Below, piece by piece: positions 1-6,040 of a DNA stretch of 8,868 nt. Below the pieces are notes generated by a model. That model was not told the origin of the DNA. It did not search any database and saw nothing but the letters and a program-made list of their open reading frames with translations. How positions within the stretch are numbered: position 1 is the first letter of the stretch; every line of letters begins with the position of its first letter. This DNA is from CAWHOW01 sp050013795 (GTDB lineage: Bacteria > Bacteroidota > Bacteroidia > Bacteroidales > CG2-30-32-10). The position numbers were made by a program, and so were the translations under genes. The DNA is taken from positions 1 through 8,868 of the forward strand of contig JBEKEO010000129.1 of the NCBI GenBank assembly GCA_050013795.1, written 5' to 3'.

Positions 1-1
1 G

Positions 2-409
2 GAGAACATTGAACAATGGGTAAAGGATGAGCATATCACAAATGTTGATGTAGATTACAATTACCAGTTAAATATTGAGGATTCAGAGCGCATTTCAAAA
101 TCAGATATCGTAATTTTTGCTGATGCTTCTGTTGAAGAAATTGAAGACTTTATTTTCACTAAAGTGAACCCTGATGAATCGTCCATTGAATTTACTATGC
201 ACGCAGTATCCCCTGCTTTTGTGCTTGATCTGTGCAGAAAAATATATGGCAAATATCCAGAAACTTACCTGATTCACATTAAAGGTTATGAATGGGAATT
301 TGAGGAAAAACTTTCTGAAGAAGCATTGCTTAATTTGGCAAAAGCTACATTTTTCCTGAAAGAAAAAATCAAAAAATCAGCATTAGATAAACATAATATT
401 TTTGTATAA
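2..409 (+). CDS. [NiFe]-hydrogenase maturation protease (peptidase M52), C-terminal part, cut at the window's 5' edge
   Basis: The reading frame is open from base 2 to the TAA at 407-409 (135 codons seen), so the N-terminus lies outside the window. M52 endopeptidases trim the C-terminus of the hydrogenase large subunit after nickel insertion, in the cytoplasm. The visible part shows the family's middle and end: a hydrophobic strand DIVIFADAS carrying an Asp (codon 41 of the visible part) and a TMHAVSP motif carrying a His (codon 67). These fit the second and third nickel ligands known in E. coli HybD. They are followed by LCRKIYGKYPE and a GYEWEF strand, which I recall from proteases that serve cytoplasmic hydrogenases. 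The first nickel-ligand Glu and the N-terminal glycine motif are expected upstream of the window. It sits 17 nt before rex and is probably co-transcribed with it. The hydrogenase subtype is uncertain. Confidence 0.82.
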   Translation, partial: ENIEQWVKDEHITNVDVDYNYQLNIEDSERISKSDIVIFADASVEEIEDFIFTKVNPDESSIEFTMHAVSPAFVLDLCRKIYGKYPETYLIHIKGYEWEFEEKLSEEALLNLAKATFFLKEKIKKSALDKHNIFV

Positions 410-426
410 AATTATGAATTAAAGTT

Positions 427-1053
427 ATGAACGTTTTACCGGAAAAAACAGTTGAAAGATTAAGCCAGTACAGAAGGACACTGAATAAAACATATTGTGA
501 GGAAAAACAAAATATCTTCTCGCATGAAATAGCAGTTATGCTTCATCTGACTCCTGTGCAGGTAAGAAGAGACCTAATGCTGATTGGTTATTCAGGTTCG
601 CAGAGAAAAGGATATGACATAAAAAAACTTATTCATTTGATAGGAGAAATTATCGACACCAAAGAAGGACAAAAAGTTGTGCTTATCGGGGTCGGGAATT
701 TGGGAAGAGCTGTCATGCGCTATCTGAATAAGAATAATACTAATCTTAAAGTTGTTGCTGCATTCGATATTAACCCTGAAAAAGTAAATAAAGAAGTTTC
801 AGGTGTAAATTGTCATCACCAGGATGAATTACCCAAAATTTTGAAAGAAGAAAAAATATCAATTGGCATTATTTCAGTACCAGCCGATCAGGCTGTTTCT
901 GTAGCCGATACACTGGTAAAATCAGGCATTAAAGGAATTTTAAATTTTACTACAGTTCCTTTACATATTAAAGATGAAGATGTTTTTCTTGAAGAATATG
1001 ATATGATAACATCATTAGAAAAAGTAGCTTATTTTTCCAAGAAGCGTAAGTAA
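427..1053 (+). CDS. rex: Redox-sensing transcriptional repressor Rex
   Basis: Rex is a homodimeric cytoplasmic repressor that releases its operators when NADH rises, typically controlling fermentation, hydrogenase and respiratory genes. The 208-aa length is normal for the family. Residues 1-80 form the winged-helix domain, with the recognition-helix motif VQVRRDL (45-50). Residues 83-190 form the Rossmann domain, with the dinucleotide loop GVGNLGRA (88-95) and an Asp ending the second strand (AAFD, D114), typical of NAD(H) rather than NADP(H) binding. The C-terminal helix (about 192-205) fits the domain-swapped dimer helix. Oddity: the wing segment GYSGSQRKGY (54-63) lacks the FG.FG.RG pattern of Firmicutes and Thermus Rex, so operator preference may differ. 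The ATG at 427 gives the full domain; there is no clear Shine-Dalgarno. A TATTTTTG box at 397-404 resembles a Bacteroidota -7 element but has no -33 partner, so co-transcription with the protease is more likely. Confidence 0.95.
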   Translation: MNVLPEKTVERLSQYRRTLNKTYCEEKQNIFSHEIAVMLHLTPVQVRRDLMLIGYSGSQRKGYDIKKLIHLIGEIIDTKEGQKVVLIGVGNLGRAVMRYLNKNNTNLKVVAAFDINPEKVNKEVSGVNCHHQDELPKILKEEKISIGIISVPADQAVSVADTLVKSGIKGILNFTTVPLHIKDEDVFLEEYDMITSLEKVAYFSKKRK

Positions 1054-1204
1054 GAATTTATTTTAATCTTATTTTATTCCTTCTTCCTTTCCATTCATTT
1101 CCTTTTATTTATTGTTAAAAAAAGTGTTAATAACTGTTTTACTTTAATTAAAAAACAGCATTAATTATTATGAAATTTGCATTGTAAGAAAGCGGAGAAA
1201 TTGA

Positions 1205-1681
1205 ATGAATGAAATATTGAATTCTTACAAGCCGGGGATTCCAAAGAAGTTACTTCTATTGGTTGCTGGAATTGTGTGGGTAAGTATAGCTTATATTGCA
1301 ATCAATTTGGGTATGAATTATATTTTCGATAATTCACATCATATCCTGTTCCATTTACTGATAAGTTTTATAATCGGTTTATTTTTATTCCTGGTTATTT
1401 TTTTCAAAGTTTTTAATAATTACACAAACAGGATTATACGCCTTAATTCCGATAAGCCGTGTTTGTTTTCTTTTTCCAGTATTAAAAGTTATTTTATTAC
1501 CGCTTTTATTTTCACTCTTGCTCTTTACATAAAAAAATACAACTTTATTGACTCGTTAATTCTTTCCATATCTTACGTGGGAATTGGTATTTCTTTATTT
1601 TTTTCTTCACTTAAACTCTTTTATTCGTTTATTACCTTCAAAAAGATTGCTAATTCCAGCACATTCTCAACTGCTGCATAG
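1205..1681 (+). CDS. Unrecognised four-helix membrane protein
   Basis: I do not recognise a named family. The 158-aa product starts with a short polar segment and KPGIPKK, then four hydrophobic stretches at about residues 15-40, 47-70, 94-110 and 113-145, and ends in a polar tail. The loop after helix 2 is positively charged (NNYTNRIIRLNSDKP, 71-85), which by the positive-inside rule puts it and probably both termini in the cytoplasm. The PCLFSFSSIKSYFITAF region recalls a loosely similar set of small membrane proteins of unknown function in Bacteroidota and Firmicutes, from memory only. No catalytic or metal-binding motif is visible. A GCGGAG sequence at 1192-1197, 7 nt before the ATG, supports this start. 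It lies between rex and nuoA with sizeable gaps on both sides (151 and 238 nt), so it is probably its own transcription unit. It does not resemble any complex I subunit. Confidence 0.75.
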   Translation: MNEILNSYKPGIPKKLLLLVAGIVWVSIAYIAINLGMNYIFDNSHHILFHLLISFIIGLFLFLVIFFKVFNNYTNRIIRLNSDKPCLFSFSSIKSYFITAFIFTLALYIKKYNFIDSLILSISYVGIGISLFFSSLKLFYSFITFKKIANSSTFSTAA

Positions 1682-1700
1682 TTATCTTTTATCCTTTAGC

Positions 1701-1714
1701 AATAAGCGCTTATT
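1701..1714. repeat. 14-bp perfect palindrome upstream of the nuo operon
   Basis: AATAAGCGCTTATT reads identically on both strands. It begins 20 nt after the stop codon of the membrane-protein gene and is followed by two more T residues. It could be a dimeric regulator site, or a weak terminator (5-bp AT stem with a GCGC loop). Its right arm also belongs to a second possible hairpin, TTATTTT (1710-1716) with AAAATAA (1723-1729), and the two foldings exclude each other. It lies about 110 nt upstream of the likely nuo promoter. The function is not known, and chance is possible in such AT-rich DNA, though the GCGC centre is unusual here. Confidence 0.35.
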
Positions 1715-1825
1715 TTAATAAAAAAATAACTTTATCGATTATTTAATATTTCTCATTTTATAACTGTTTTGTACATTTCTATTTTTATCAGTATTTCTGG
1801 TAATAAATTTTTATTTTCAAACTGA

Positions 1826-1854
1826 TTGATTGTATCATTTTATTTATATTTTTG
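1826..1854 (+). promoter_or_regulatory. Likely promoter of the nuo operon, Bacteroidota type
   Basis: TTG at 1826-1828 and TATTTTTG at 1847-1854 are separated by 18 nt. The downstream box matches the Bacteroidota -7 consensus TAnnTTTG exactly, and the spacing is at or just below the usual range for the -33 element. Transcription would begin near 1860, leaving a leader of about 60 nt before the nuoA ATG at 1920. This is the only box pair of this kind I found in the 238-nt region (1682-1919). That region otherwise holds AT-rich short inverted repeats, such as AATAAA/TTTATT at 1802-1815, and no gene. Confidence 0.55.
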
Positions 1855-1919
1855 CCCCAACTTTACCTGATTATTATAAGATAGTTTTTAATTTATTAAT
1901 AACAAAAATAACTAACATA

Positions 1920-2270
1920 ATGAACAGCCAGTCGTTGATATTATTCTTCCTTGTAGGAGTAATTTTTGTAGGAGTGGTACTGATATTTTCAGGACTTGTT
2001 CCTCCAAAATCCATGAACCCACAAAAGTCTGAAGCCTATGAGTGCGGTATCCCATCAAAAGGTCTTACATGGCTTCAGTTCAATATAGGCTATTACCTGT
2101 TTGCCATTCTTTTCCTTGTGTTCGATGTTGAAACGGTTTTTGTTTTTCCATGGGCTGTGGTTATGAAGGAAGTAGGCATGGTTGCATTTGTTGAAATAAT
2201 CATATTTTTCGTTATTCTGGGTCTGGGTCTGTTGTATGCCTGGAAAAAACATGCGCTGATATGGGAATAA
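1920..2270 (+). CDS. nuoA: NADH-quinone oxidoreductase subunit A (NuoA)
   Basis: NuoA is a small membrane-arm subunit of complex I that sits near NuoH and helps shape the quinone site. The 116-aa product has three hydrophobic helices (about 5-27, 58-80 and 87-108). Between helices 1 and 2 lies the conserved loop with YECG (40-43) and QFNIGYYLFA (53-62), and helix 2 carries the family signature FDVE (68-71). The ATG at 1920 gives the normal family length. The same frame is open back to a TTG at 1830, but that would place the promoter inside the gene and add residues unlike the family. First gene of the operon; its end overlaps the start chosen for nuoB by 10 nt. Confidence 0.95.
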   Translation: MNSQSLILFFLVGVIFVGVVLIFSGLVPPKSMNPQKSEAYECGIPSKGLTWLQFNIGYYLFAILFLVFDVETVFVFPWAVVMKEVGMVAFVEIIIFFVILGLGLLYAWKKHALIWE

Positions 2271-2815
2271 AATCAATGAAATATGAAGAGTTCAAAGACA
2301 ATGAAACGTTAGAACTCTTTAAAAAACACGGAGGTAATATATTACTTACAACTGTTGACGGGATAGTCAACTGGGGGCGAAAAAATTCATTATGGCCTCT
2401 TACATTTGCTACCAGTTGCTGCGGTATTGAAATGATGGCTTTCGGCGGATCACGTCACGATATGGCAAGATTCGGCTTTGAGGTATACAGGGCCAGTCCC
2501 CGTCAGTCGGATGTTATAATTGTTGCCGGTACTATTGTTTATAAAATGGCGCCTGTACTCAAGCGGTTATATGACCAAATGCCCGATCCAAAATATGTTG
2601 TTGCTATGGGAGCCTGTGCTATTTCGGGCGGACCATTCTTTGCCAATTCATACAGCGTGGTCCGTGGTGTTGAACATATTATTCCTGTTGATGTATATAT
2701 TCCCGGATGCCCTCCAAGACCTGAAGCTTTATTCTATGGTATGATGCAGCTGCAAAGGAAAATTGAAACTGAATCGGTAATGGTTAAAAGGGATCCGGTA
2801 AAGGAATATTTTTAA
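2261..2815 (+). CDS. nuoB: NADH-quinone oxidoreductase subunit B (NuoB), carrying cluster N2
   Basis: NuoB is a peripheral-arm subunit that carries the last [4Fe-4S] cluster (N2), which reduces quinone at its interface with NuoD. The four expected cysteine ligands are present: the adjacent pair C53-C54 in ATSCCGIEMM, C119 in MGACAISGG and C150 in IPGCPPRPEA. Other family motifs are WPLTFA, DMARFGFEVYRASPRQ and MAPVLKRLYDQMPDPKYV. Length is 184 aa from the ATG at 2261, which overlaps nuoA by 10 nt. The ATG at 2276 would start 5 nt after the nuoA stop and lose only five residues. I prefer 2261 because the IKSM.YEEFKDNE start matches NuoB proteins of Bacteroidales as I remember them. The choice does not affect function. 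Confidence 0.96.
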   Translation: MGIKSMKYEEFKDNETLELFKKHGGNILLTTVDGIVNWGRKNSLWPLTFATSCCGIEMMAFGGSRHDMARFGFEVYRASPRQSDVIIVAGTIVYKMAPVLKRLYDQMPDPKYVVAMGACAISGGPFFANSYSVVRGVEHIIPVDVYIPGCPPRPEALFYGMMQLQRKIETESVMVKRDPVKEYF

Positions 2816-2832
2816 TCTCAAATTTTAGATAA

Positions 2833-3288
2833 ATGGATAATGCTAAATTAAAAGAAAAAGTTCTGTCGATTGTTCCTAATGCTGAAGTTGTGGATGGGAA
2901 ACAGTATCTTGAAGTTACTGTTATTCCCGGCAAAATCCATGAACTTGCAAAACAATTGAAAGAAAATCCTGAAACAGATTTCGACTATATGTTTTGTCAG
3001 TCAGGTGTTGATTACGGCGACAGTTTAGGCGTGGTTTATCACCTCGAATCTGTTAAATACAAGCATTATATAGTATTAAAAGTAAAAATAACCAACAGGG
3101 AAAATCCTGTTATCGACAGCGTATATGATTTATGGAAAGCTGCCGAGTATGAGGAAAGAGAAATTTATGATATGTTCGGAATAAAATTTAGAAACCATCC
3201 CGACCTCAGGAGATTCTTTCTTGACGAATCTTGGGGATATCCTTTAAGGAAAGACTATGTTGACGATGTAACCATAATTGAAAAATAA
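2833..3288 (+). CDS. nuoC: NADH-quinone oxidoreductase subunit C (NuoC)
   Basis: NuoC (the 30-kDa subunit in mitochondria) is a cofactor-free peripheral-arm protein that scaffolds NuoD and NuoB. The 151-aa product has the alpha/beta N-terminal domain and the diagnostic C-terminal block: EEREIYDMFGIKF (107-119), HPDLRRFFL (122-130), then WGYPLRKDY (134-142). The tail ends shortly after this block. It starts 17 nt after nuoB, and nuoD begins 1 nt after its stop. It is a separate gene here, whereas in many gammaproteobacteria, and as I recall in Bacteroides, nuoC and nuoD are fused. It does not run into NuoD: the TAA at 3286-3288 is in frame and the nuoD frame differs. Confidence 0.95.
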   Translation: MDNAKLKEKVLSIVPNAEVVDGKQYLEVTVIPGKIHELAKQLKENPETDFDYMFCQSGVDYGDSLGVVYHLESVKYKHYIVLKVKITNRENPVIDSVYDLWKAAEYEEREIYDMFGIKFRNHPDLRRFFLDESWGYPLRKDYVDDVTIIEK

Positions 3289-3289
3289 T

Positions 3290-4414
3290 ATGCTCGAAGA
3301 AACTTCTCCGGTTGTAGATATTGAACAGCAGGAATATATTATCAACATGGGACCGCAGCACCCCTCTACTCATGGAGTATTGCGACTTGTTGTATCATTG
3401 CAGGGCGAAATAGTCAAAAGCCTTCAACCTCACATTGGATATATTCACCGCGGCATTGAGAAGATGTGCGAAAGCATGACTTATCCGCAAATTATCCATC
3501 TTACCGACAGAATGGATTACCTGTCGGCACACATGAACAACGAAGCTGTTTGCCTTTGTGTTGAAAATGCACTTGGTATTGAAGTTCCTGAAAGAGTAAA
3601 GTATATAAGAACAATTTTGGACGAATTGACAAGGTTGGCTTCGCACCAGTTATGGTGGTGTTCTTTCGGCATGGATATGGGAGGTCAAACCTGTTATTTT
3701 TATGGTTTGCGCGACCGTGAAAAGATACTTGATATTTTTGAAGAAACATGTGGCGGACGTCTTCTTGTCAGTTACAATACTCCTGGTGGACTAATGTGGG
3801 ATATTCATCCTAATTTTCAAAAAAGGATAAAAGAATTCATTAAATATTTTAGGAAAAAACTTCCTGAATACGACAGCATACTTACAGGTAATGTTATCTT
3901 GCAGCAAAGAACAAAAGGAGTAGGAATTCTTTCGCTTGAAGATGCTATTAATTACGGTATTACTGGCCCAACGGGAAGAGCTTCCGGTTTTGCCTGCGAT
4001 GTAAGGAAGCATCATCCTTATGGTGTATATGACAAAGCTGATTTTAAAGAAATACTATATACCGAAGGCGATACTTTTCACAGATACCAGGCAAGAATGT
4101 TTGAAATGCGGGAATCGATGAAGATTTTGGAACAGCTTGTTGACAATATTCCCGAAGGCGATTTTACAGCTAAAATGAAGCCTGTGATCAAATTGCCCGA
4201 AGGCGAATATTATCAGAGAGTGGAAACTTCAAGAGGAGAACTTGGAGTATTTATTATCAGTAAAGGAGAAAAATATCCATACAGGGTAAAATTGCGCACA
4301 CCTTGTTTCTCAAATCTTGCAGTTATGAATCCGCTGGCATCCGGGTTTAAGATAGCAGACCTTATTGCTATAAGCGGTTCTATGGACCTTGTAATACCTG
4401 ATATTGACAGATAA
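3290..4414 (+). CDS. nuoD: NADH-quinone oxidoreductase subunit D (NuoD), quinone-site subunit
   Basis: NuoD (the 49-kDa subunit) forms the quinone-reduction chamber with NuoB and is evolutionarily related to the large subunit of [NiFe] hydrogenases, without the nickel ligands. From the ATG at 3290 it has 374 aa. The motif NMGPQHPSTHGVLRL (19-33) contains H28 and TDRMDYLSAHMNNEA (72-86) contains Y77. Their 49-residue spacing equals that of His38 and Tyr87, the quinone headgroup ligands of Thermus Nqo4. ASGFACDVRKHHPYGVYD (231-248), LPEGEYYQRVE and the terminal DLVIPDIDR also match the family. A TTG at 3278 would overlap nuoC and adds MKNN only; ATG is preferred. It is followed by a 33-nt gap with an inverted repeat, where many operons carry nuoE, nuoF and nuoG. 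Confidence 0.96.
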   Translation: MLEETSPVVDIEQQEYIINMGPQHPSTHGVLRLVVSLQGEIVKSLQPHIGYIHRGIEKMCESMTYPQIIHLTDRMDYLSAHMNNEAVCLCVENALGIEVPERVKYIRTILDELTRLASHQLWWCSFGMDMGGQTCYFYGLRDREKILDIFEETCGGRLLVSYNTPGGLMWDIHPNFQKRIKEFIKYFRKKLPEYDSILTGNVILQQRTKGVGILSLEDAINYGITGPTGRASGFACDVRKHHPYGVYDKADFKEILYTEGDTFHRYQARMFEMRESMKILEQLVDNIPEGDFTAKMKPVIKLPEGEYYQRVETSRGELGVFIISKGEKYPYRVKLRTPCFSNLAVMNPLASGFKIADLIAISGSMDLVIPDIDR

Positions 4415-4418
4415 TAAA

Positions 4419-4437
4419 AGTTTAAATATTTTAAACT
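4419..4437. repeat. Inverted repeat in the nuoD-nuoH gap
   Basis: AGTTTAAA (4419-4426) and TTTAAACT (4430-4437) are exact inverted copies separated by TAT. The repeat fills most of the 33-nt gap and ends 10 nt before the nuoH ATG. The stem is all A/T apart from one G-C pair and has no following T-run, so it is a poor terminator. It may be a weak mRNA hairpin affecting processing or translation, or a protein-binding site. Chance is possible at this base composition, but it lies in one of only two gaps over 20 nt in the operon. Confidence 0.45.
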
Positions 4438-4447
4438 AACAAAATAT

Positions 4448-5542
4448 ATGAAGTTTAGTTTTAACATTTACGATCTTACTTCCTTTGACAAGTGGTTGGA
4501 TTATGTACTGTATGATTATTGCACTCCATTCTGGGCGATGATGTGGGAAATGATCATTATTGGCGTTGCCATACTTTTATTTTATGCAGTGATCGGGCTT
4601 TTCCTTGTATATGCTGAAAGGAAAGTTTGCGCTTTTATTCAAAACCGTATCGGTCCTAACAGGGTTGGCCCATATGGATTTATTCAAACGGTTGCCGACC
4701 TTGTCAAACTGCTTATGAAGGAACTGGTCTCGATCAAGAAAGCAGATAAATTCTTATTCAACCTTGCGCCTTTTATTGTAATCATTGTAAATTTCATGGT
4801 AATGGCAGCAATACCTTTTGCAAAAGGATTGCATGCTATCGATTTCAATATAGGCGTATTTTATATGATGGCAGTATCCTCCATGGGTGTGATAGGTGTA
4901 CTGCTTGCAGGCTGGTCAAGCAACAATAAATATTCCTTAATCGGTGCCATGCGTAGCGGTGCACAGATAGTAAGTTACGAATTATCTGTAGGATTGTCTC
5001 TCATTACCATGTGTGTTTTGGCAGGGAGCATGCAGTTATCAACTATAGTCGAAAAACAAGCAAATGGCTGGTTTATTTTCACCGGGCATATTCCCGCAAT
5101 AATAGCATTTGTAATATACTTAATTGCTGGAACTGCTGAAACCAACAGAGGTCCTTTCGATCTTGCAGAAGCAGAATCAGAATTAACTGCTGGTTATCAC
5201 ACAGAATATTCAGGGATTAAATTTGCTTTATTTTATCTTTCTGAATTTATTAATATGTTTATTGTGGCATCTATTGCGGCAACTATTTTCTGGGGCGGTT
5301 GGATGCCTTTCCACATTTCCGGATGTACCGGTTTCAACGGAATCATGGATTATATTCCCCCGTTTATCTGGTACATTGGAAAAACATTTGTCATCATCTG
5401 GATCATTATGTTGTTTAAATGGACATTCCCACGTTTGCGTATCGACCAGCTTCTTACTCTTGAATGGAAATATTTATTGCCCATCAATCTTATCAATATA
5501 ATTATTATGGCATTTATCGTATTAATGGGTTGGCATTTTTAA
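4448..5542 (+). CDS. nuoH: NADH-quinone oxidoreductase subunit H (NuoH)
   Basis: NuoH (ND1) is the membrane subunit that carries the entrance of the quinone channel and links electron transfer to proton movement. The 364-aa product has about eight hydrophobic segments. The first family signature, AERKVCAFIQNRIGPNRVGP, is at 56-75. The second, in the charged loop at 229-256, runs through ETNRGPFDL, EAESELTAGY and HTEYSG and holds the acidic cluster tied to quinone-coupled proton transfer. No key residue of these motifs appears lost. The roughly 30-residue N-terminal segment (NIYDLTSFDKWLDY) before the first helix is a short extension compared with E. coli NuoH (325 aa). The gene starts 10 nt after an inverted repeat; nuoI follows after 3 nt. 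Confidence 0.96.
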   Translation: MKFSFNIYDLTSFDKWLDYVLYDYCTPFWAMMWEMIIIGVAILLFYAVIGLFLVYAERKVCAFIQNRIGPNRVGPYGFIQTVADLVKLLMKELVSIKKADKFLFNLAPFIVIIVNFMVMAAIPFAKGLHAIDFNIGVFYMMAVSSMGVIGVLLAGWSSNNKYSLIGAMRSGAQIVSYELSVGLSLITMCVLAGSMQLSTIVEKQANGWFIFTGHIPAIIAFVIYLIAGTAETNRGPFDLAEAESELTAGYHTEYSGIKFALFYLSEFINMFIVASIAATIFWGGWMPFHISGCTGFNGIMDYIPPFIWYIGKTFVIIWIIMLFKWTFPRLRIDQLLTLEWKYLLPINLINIIIMAFIVLMGWHF

Positions 5543-5545
5543 ATT

Positions 5546-6040
5546 ATGAAAAGTATTATTAATTATATAACAGGCATTTTCAAAGCTATCTTCTCCCTGC
5601 TTAAGGGGATGAGTGTAACTGGAAAATATTTCTTTTCGCCCCGTGCGATTGTCACACAGCAATATCCTGAAAACCGCAAAAGAAAAGGGAAAAAGAAACT
5701 AGTAATGTTTGACCGTTTTAAGGGTGAACTTATCATGCCGCATAATGAAAACAATCAGCATAAATGCACTGGTTGCGGAATATGCGAAATGAATTGCCCG
5801 AACGGGACAATTGAAGTGATATCTGTAATGAATGTCGGAGAAGACGGGAAGAAAAAAAGAGCGCTTGACAAACATATTTATAGGTTAGGCATGTGCACCT
5901 TTTGTGCATTATGTGTCAAAACATGCCCTTCACAGGCATTGGCATTCTCACAGGAATTTGAGCATGCAGTTTTCGACAGGCGAAAACTTAATAAAATATT
6001 AAATAAAGAAGGTTCAACATTAATGAAAGGAGTGGAATAA
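5546..6040 (+). CDS. nuoI: NADH-quinone oxidoreductase subunit I (NuoI), two [4Fe-4S] clusters
   Basis: NuoI is the 8Fe ferredoxin-like subunit of the peripheral arm that relays electrons through clusters N6a and N6b to N2 in NuoB. The 164-aa product has an amphipathic N-terminal helix that lies on the membrane (about 1-27), then two complete CxxCxxCxxxCP motifs: C74, C77, C80, C84 (CTGCGICEMNCP) and C117, C120, C123, C127 (CTFCALCVKTCP). The segment between them (85-116) includes a lysine-rich turn, GEDGKKKRALDKH. In complex I types without NuoEFG this subunit is the likely first acceptor from an outside donor such as ferredoxin; that role here is inference. Its stop overlaps the nuoJ ATG by one base (TAATG). 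Confidence 0.96.
   Translation: MKSIINYITGIFKAIFSLLKGMSVTGKYFFSPRAIVTQQYPENRKRKGKKKLVMFDRFKGELIMPHNENNQHKCTGCGICEMNCPNGTIEVISVMNVGEDGKKKRALDKHIYRLGMCTFCALCVKTCPSQALAFSQEFEHAVFDRRKLNKILNKEGSTLMKGVE
6026..6032 (+). promoter_or_regulatory. Strong Shine-Dalgarno for nuoJ inside the end of nuoI
   Basis: AAAGGAG lies 7 nt before the nuoJ ATG at 6040. Most other starts in this operon have no purine block of this kind, as is usual in Bacteroidota. It fixes the nuoJ start and suggests translation coupled with nuoI across the TAATG overlap. Confidence 0.55.

Noticed and set aside
164..409. GTG at 164 as the start of a short separate gene
   Set aside because: The same frame is open to the window edge and carries M52 protease sequence upstream of the GTG, including the conserved Asp, so the gene is a cut longer one.
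1051..1071. Terminator hairpin after rex (TAAGA with TCTTA)
   Set aside because: Only five mainly A-T pairs with an 11-nt loop and no solid T-run.
1112..1134. Possible Rex operator before the membrane-protein gene (TTGTTAA at 1112-1118)
   Set aside because: The left half-site is perfect, but the position for the right half reads AGTGTTA, which does not match TTAACAA; GTTAATAAC nearby is too short to count.
1172..1179. GAAATTTG as a -7 promoter element for the membrane-protein gene
   Set aside because: It misses the first T of TAnnTTTG and has no TTG at the right distance upstream.
1830..1919. N-terminal extension of nuoA from a TTG at 1830
   Set aside because: The extension overlaps the likely promoter and makes NuoA begin with residues unlike the family; the ATG at 1920 gives the normal start.
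3278..3289. TTG start for nuoD overlapping nuoC
   Set aside because: It adds only four residues; the ATG at 3290 directly after the nuoC stop is the more usual codon.
3395..4467. Several antisense open frames within nuoD (3395-3646, 3501-3749, 3791-4015, 4213-4467)
   Set aside because: They lie opposite a strongly conserved gene, have no family features and no upstream signals; they are shadows of nuoD.
5223..5501. Second + strand open frame inside nuoH
   Set aside because: It lies wholly inside nuoH in another frame, and the nuoH frame carries the conserved protein.
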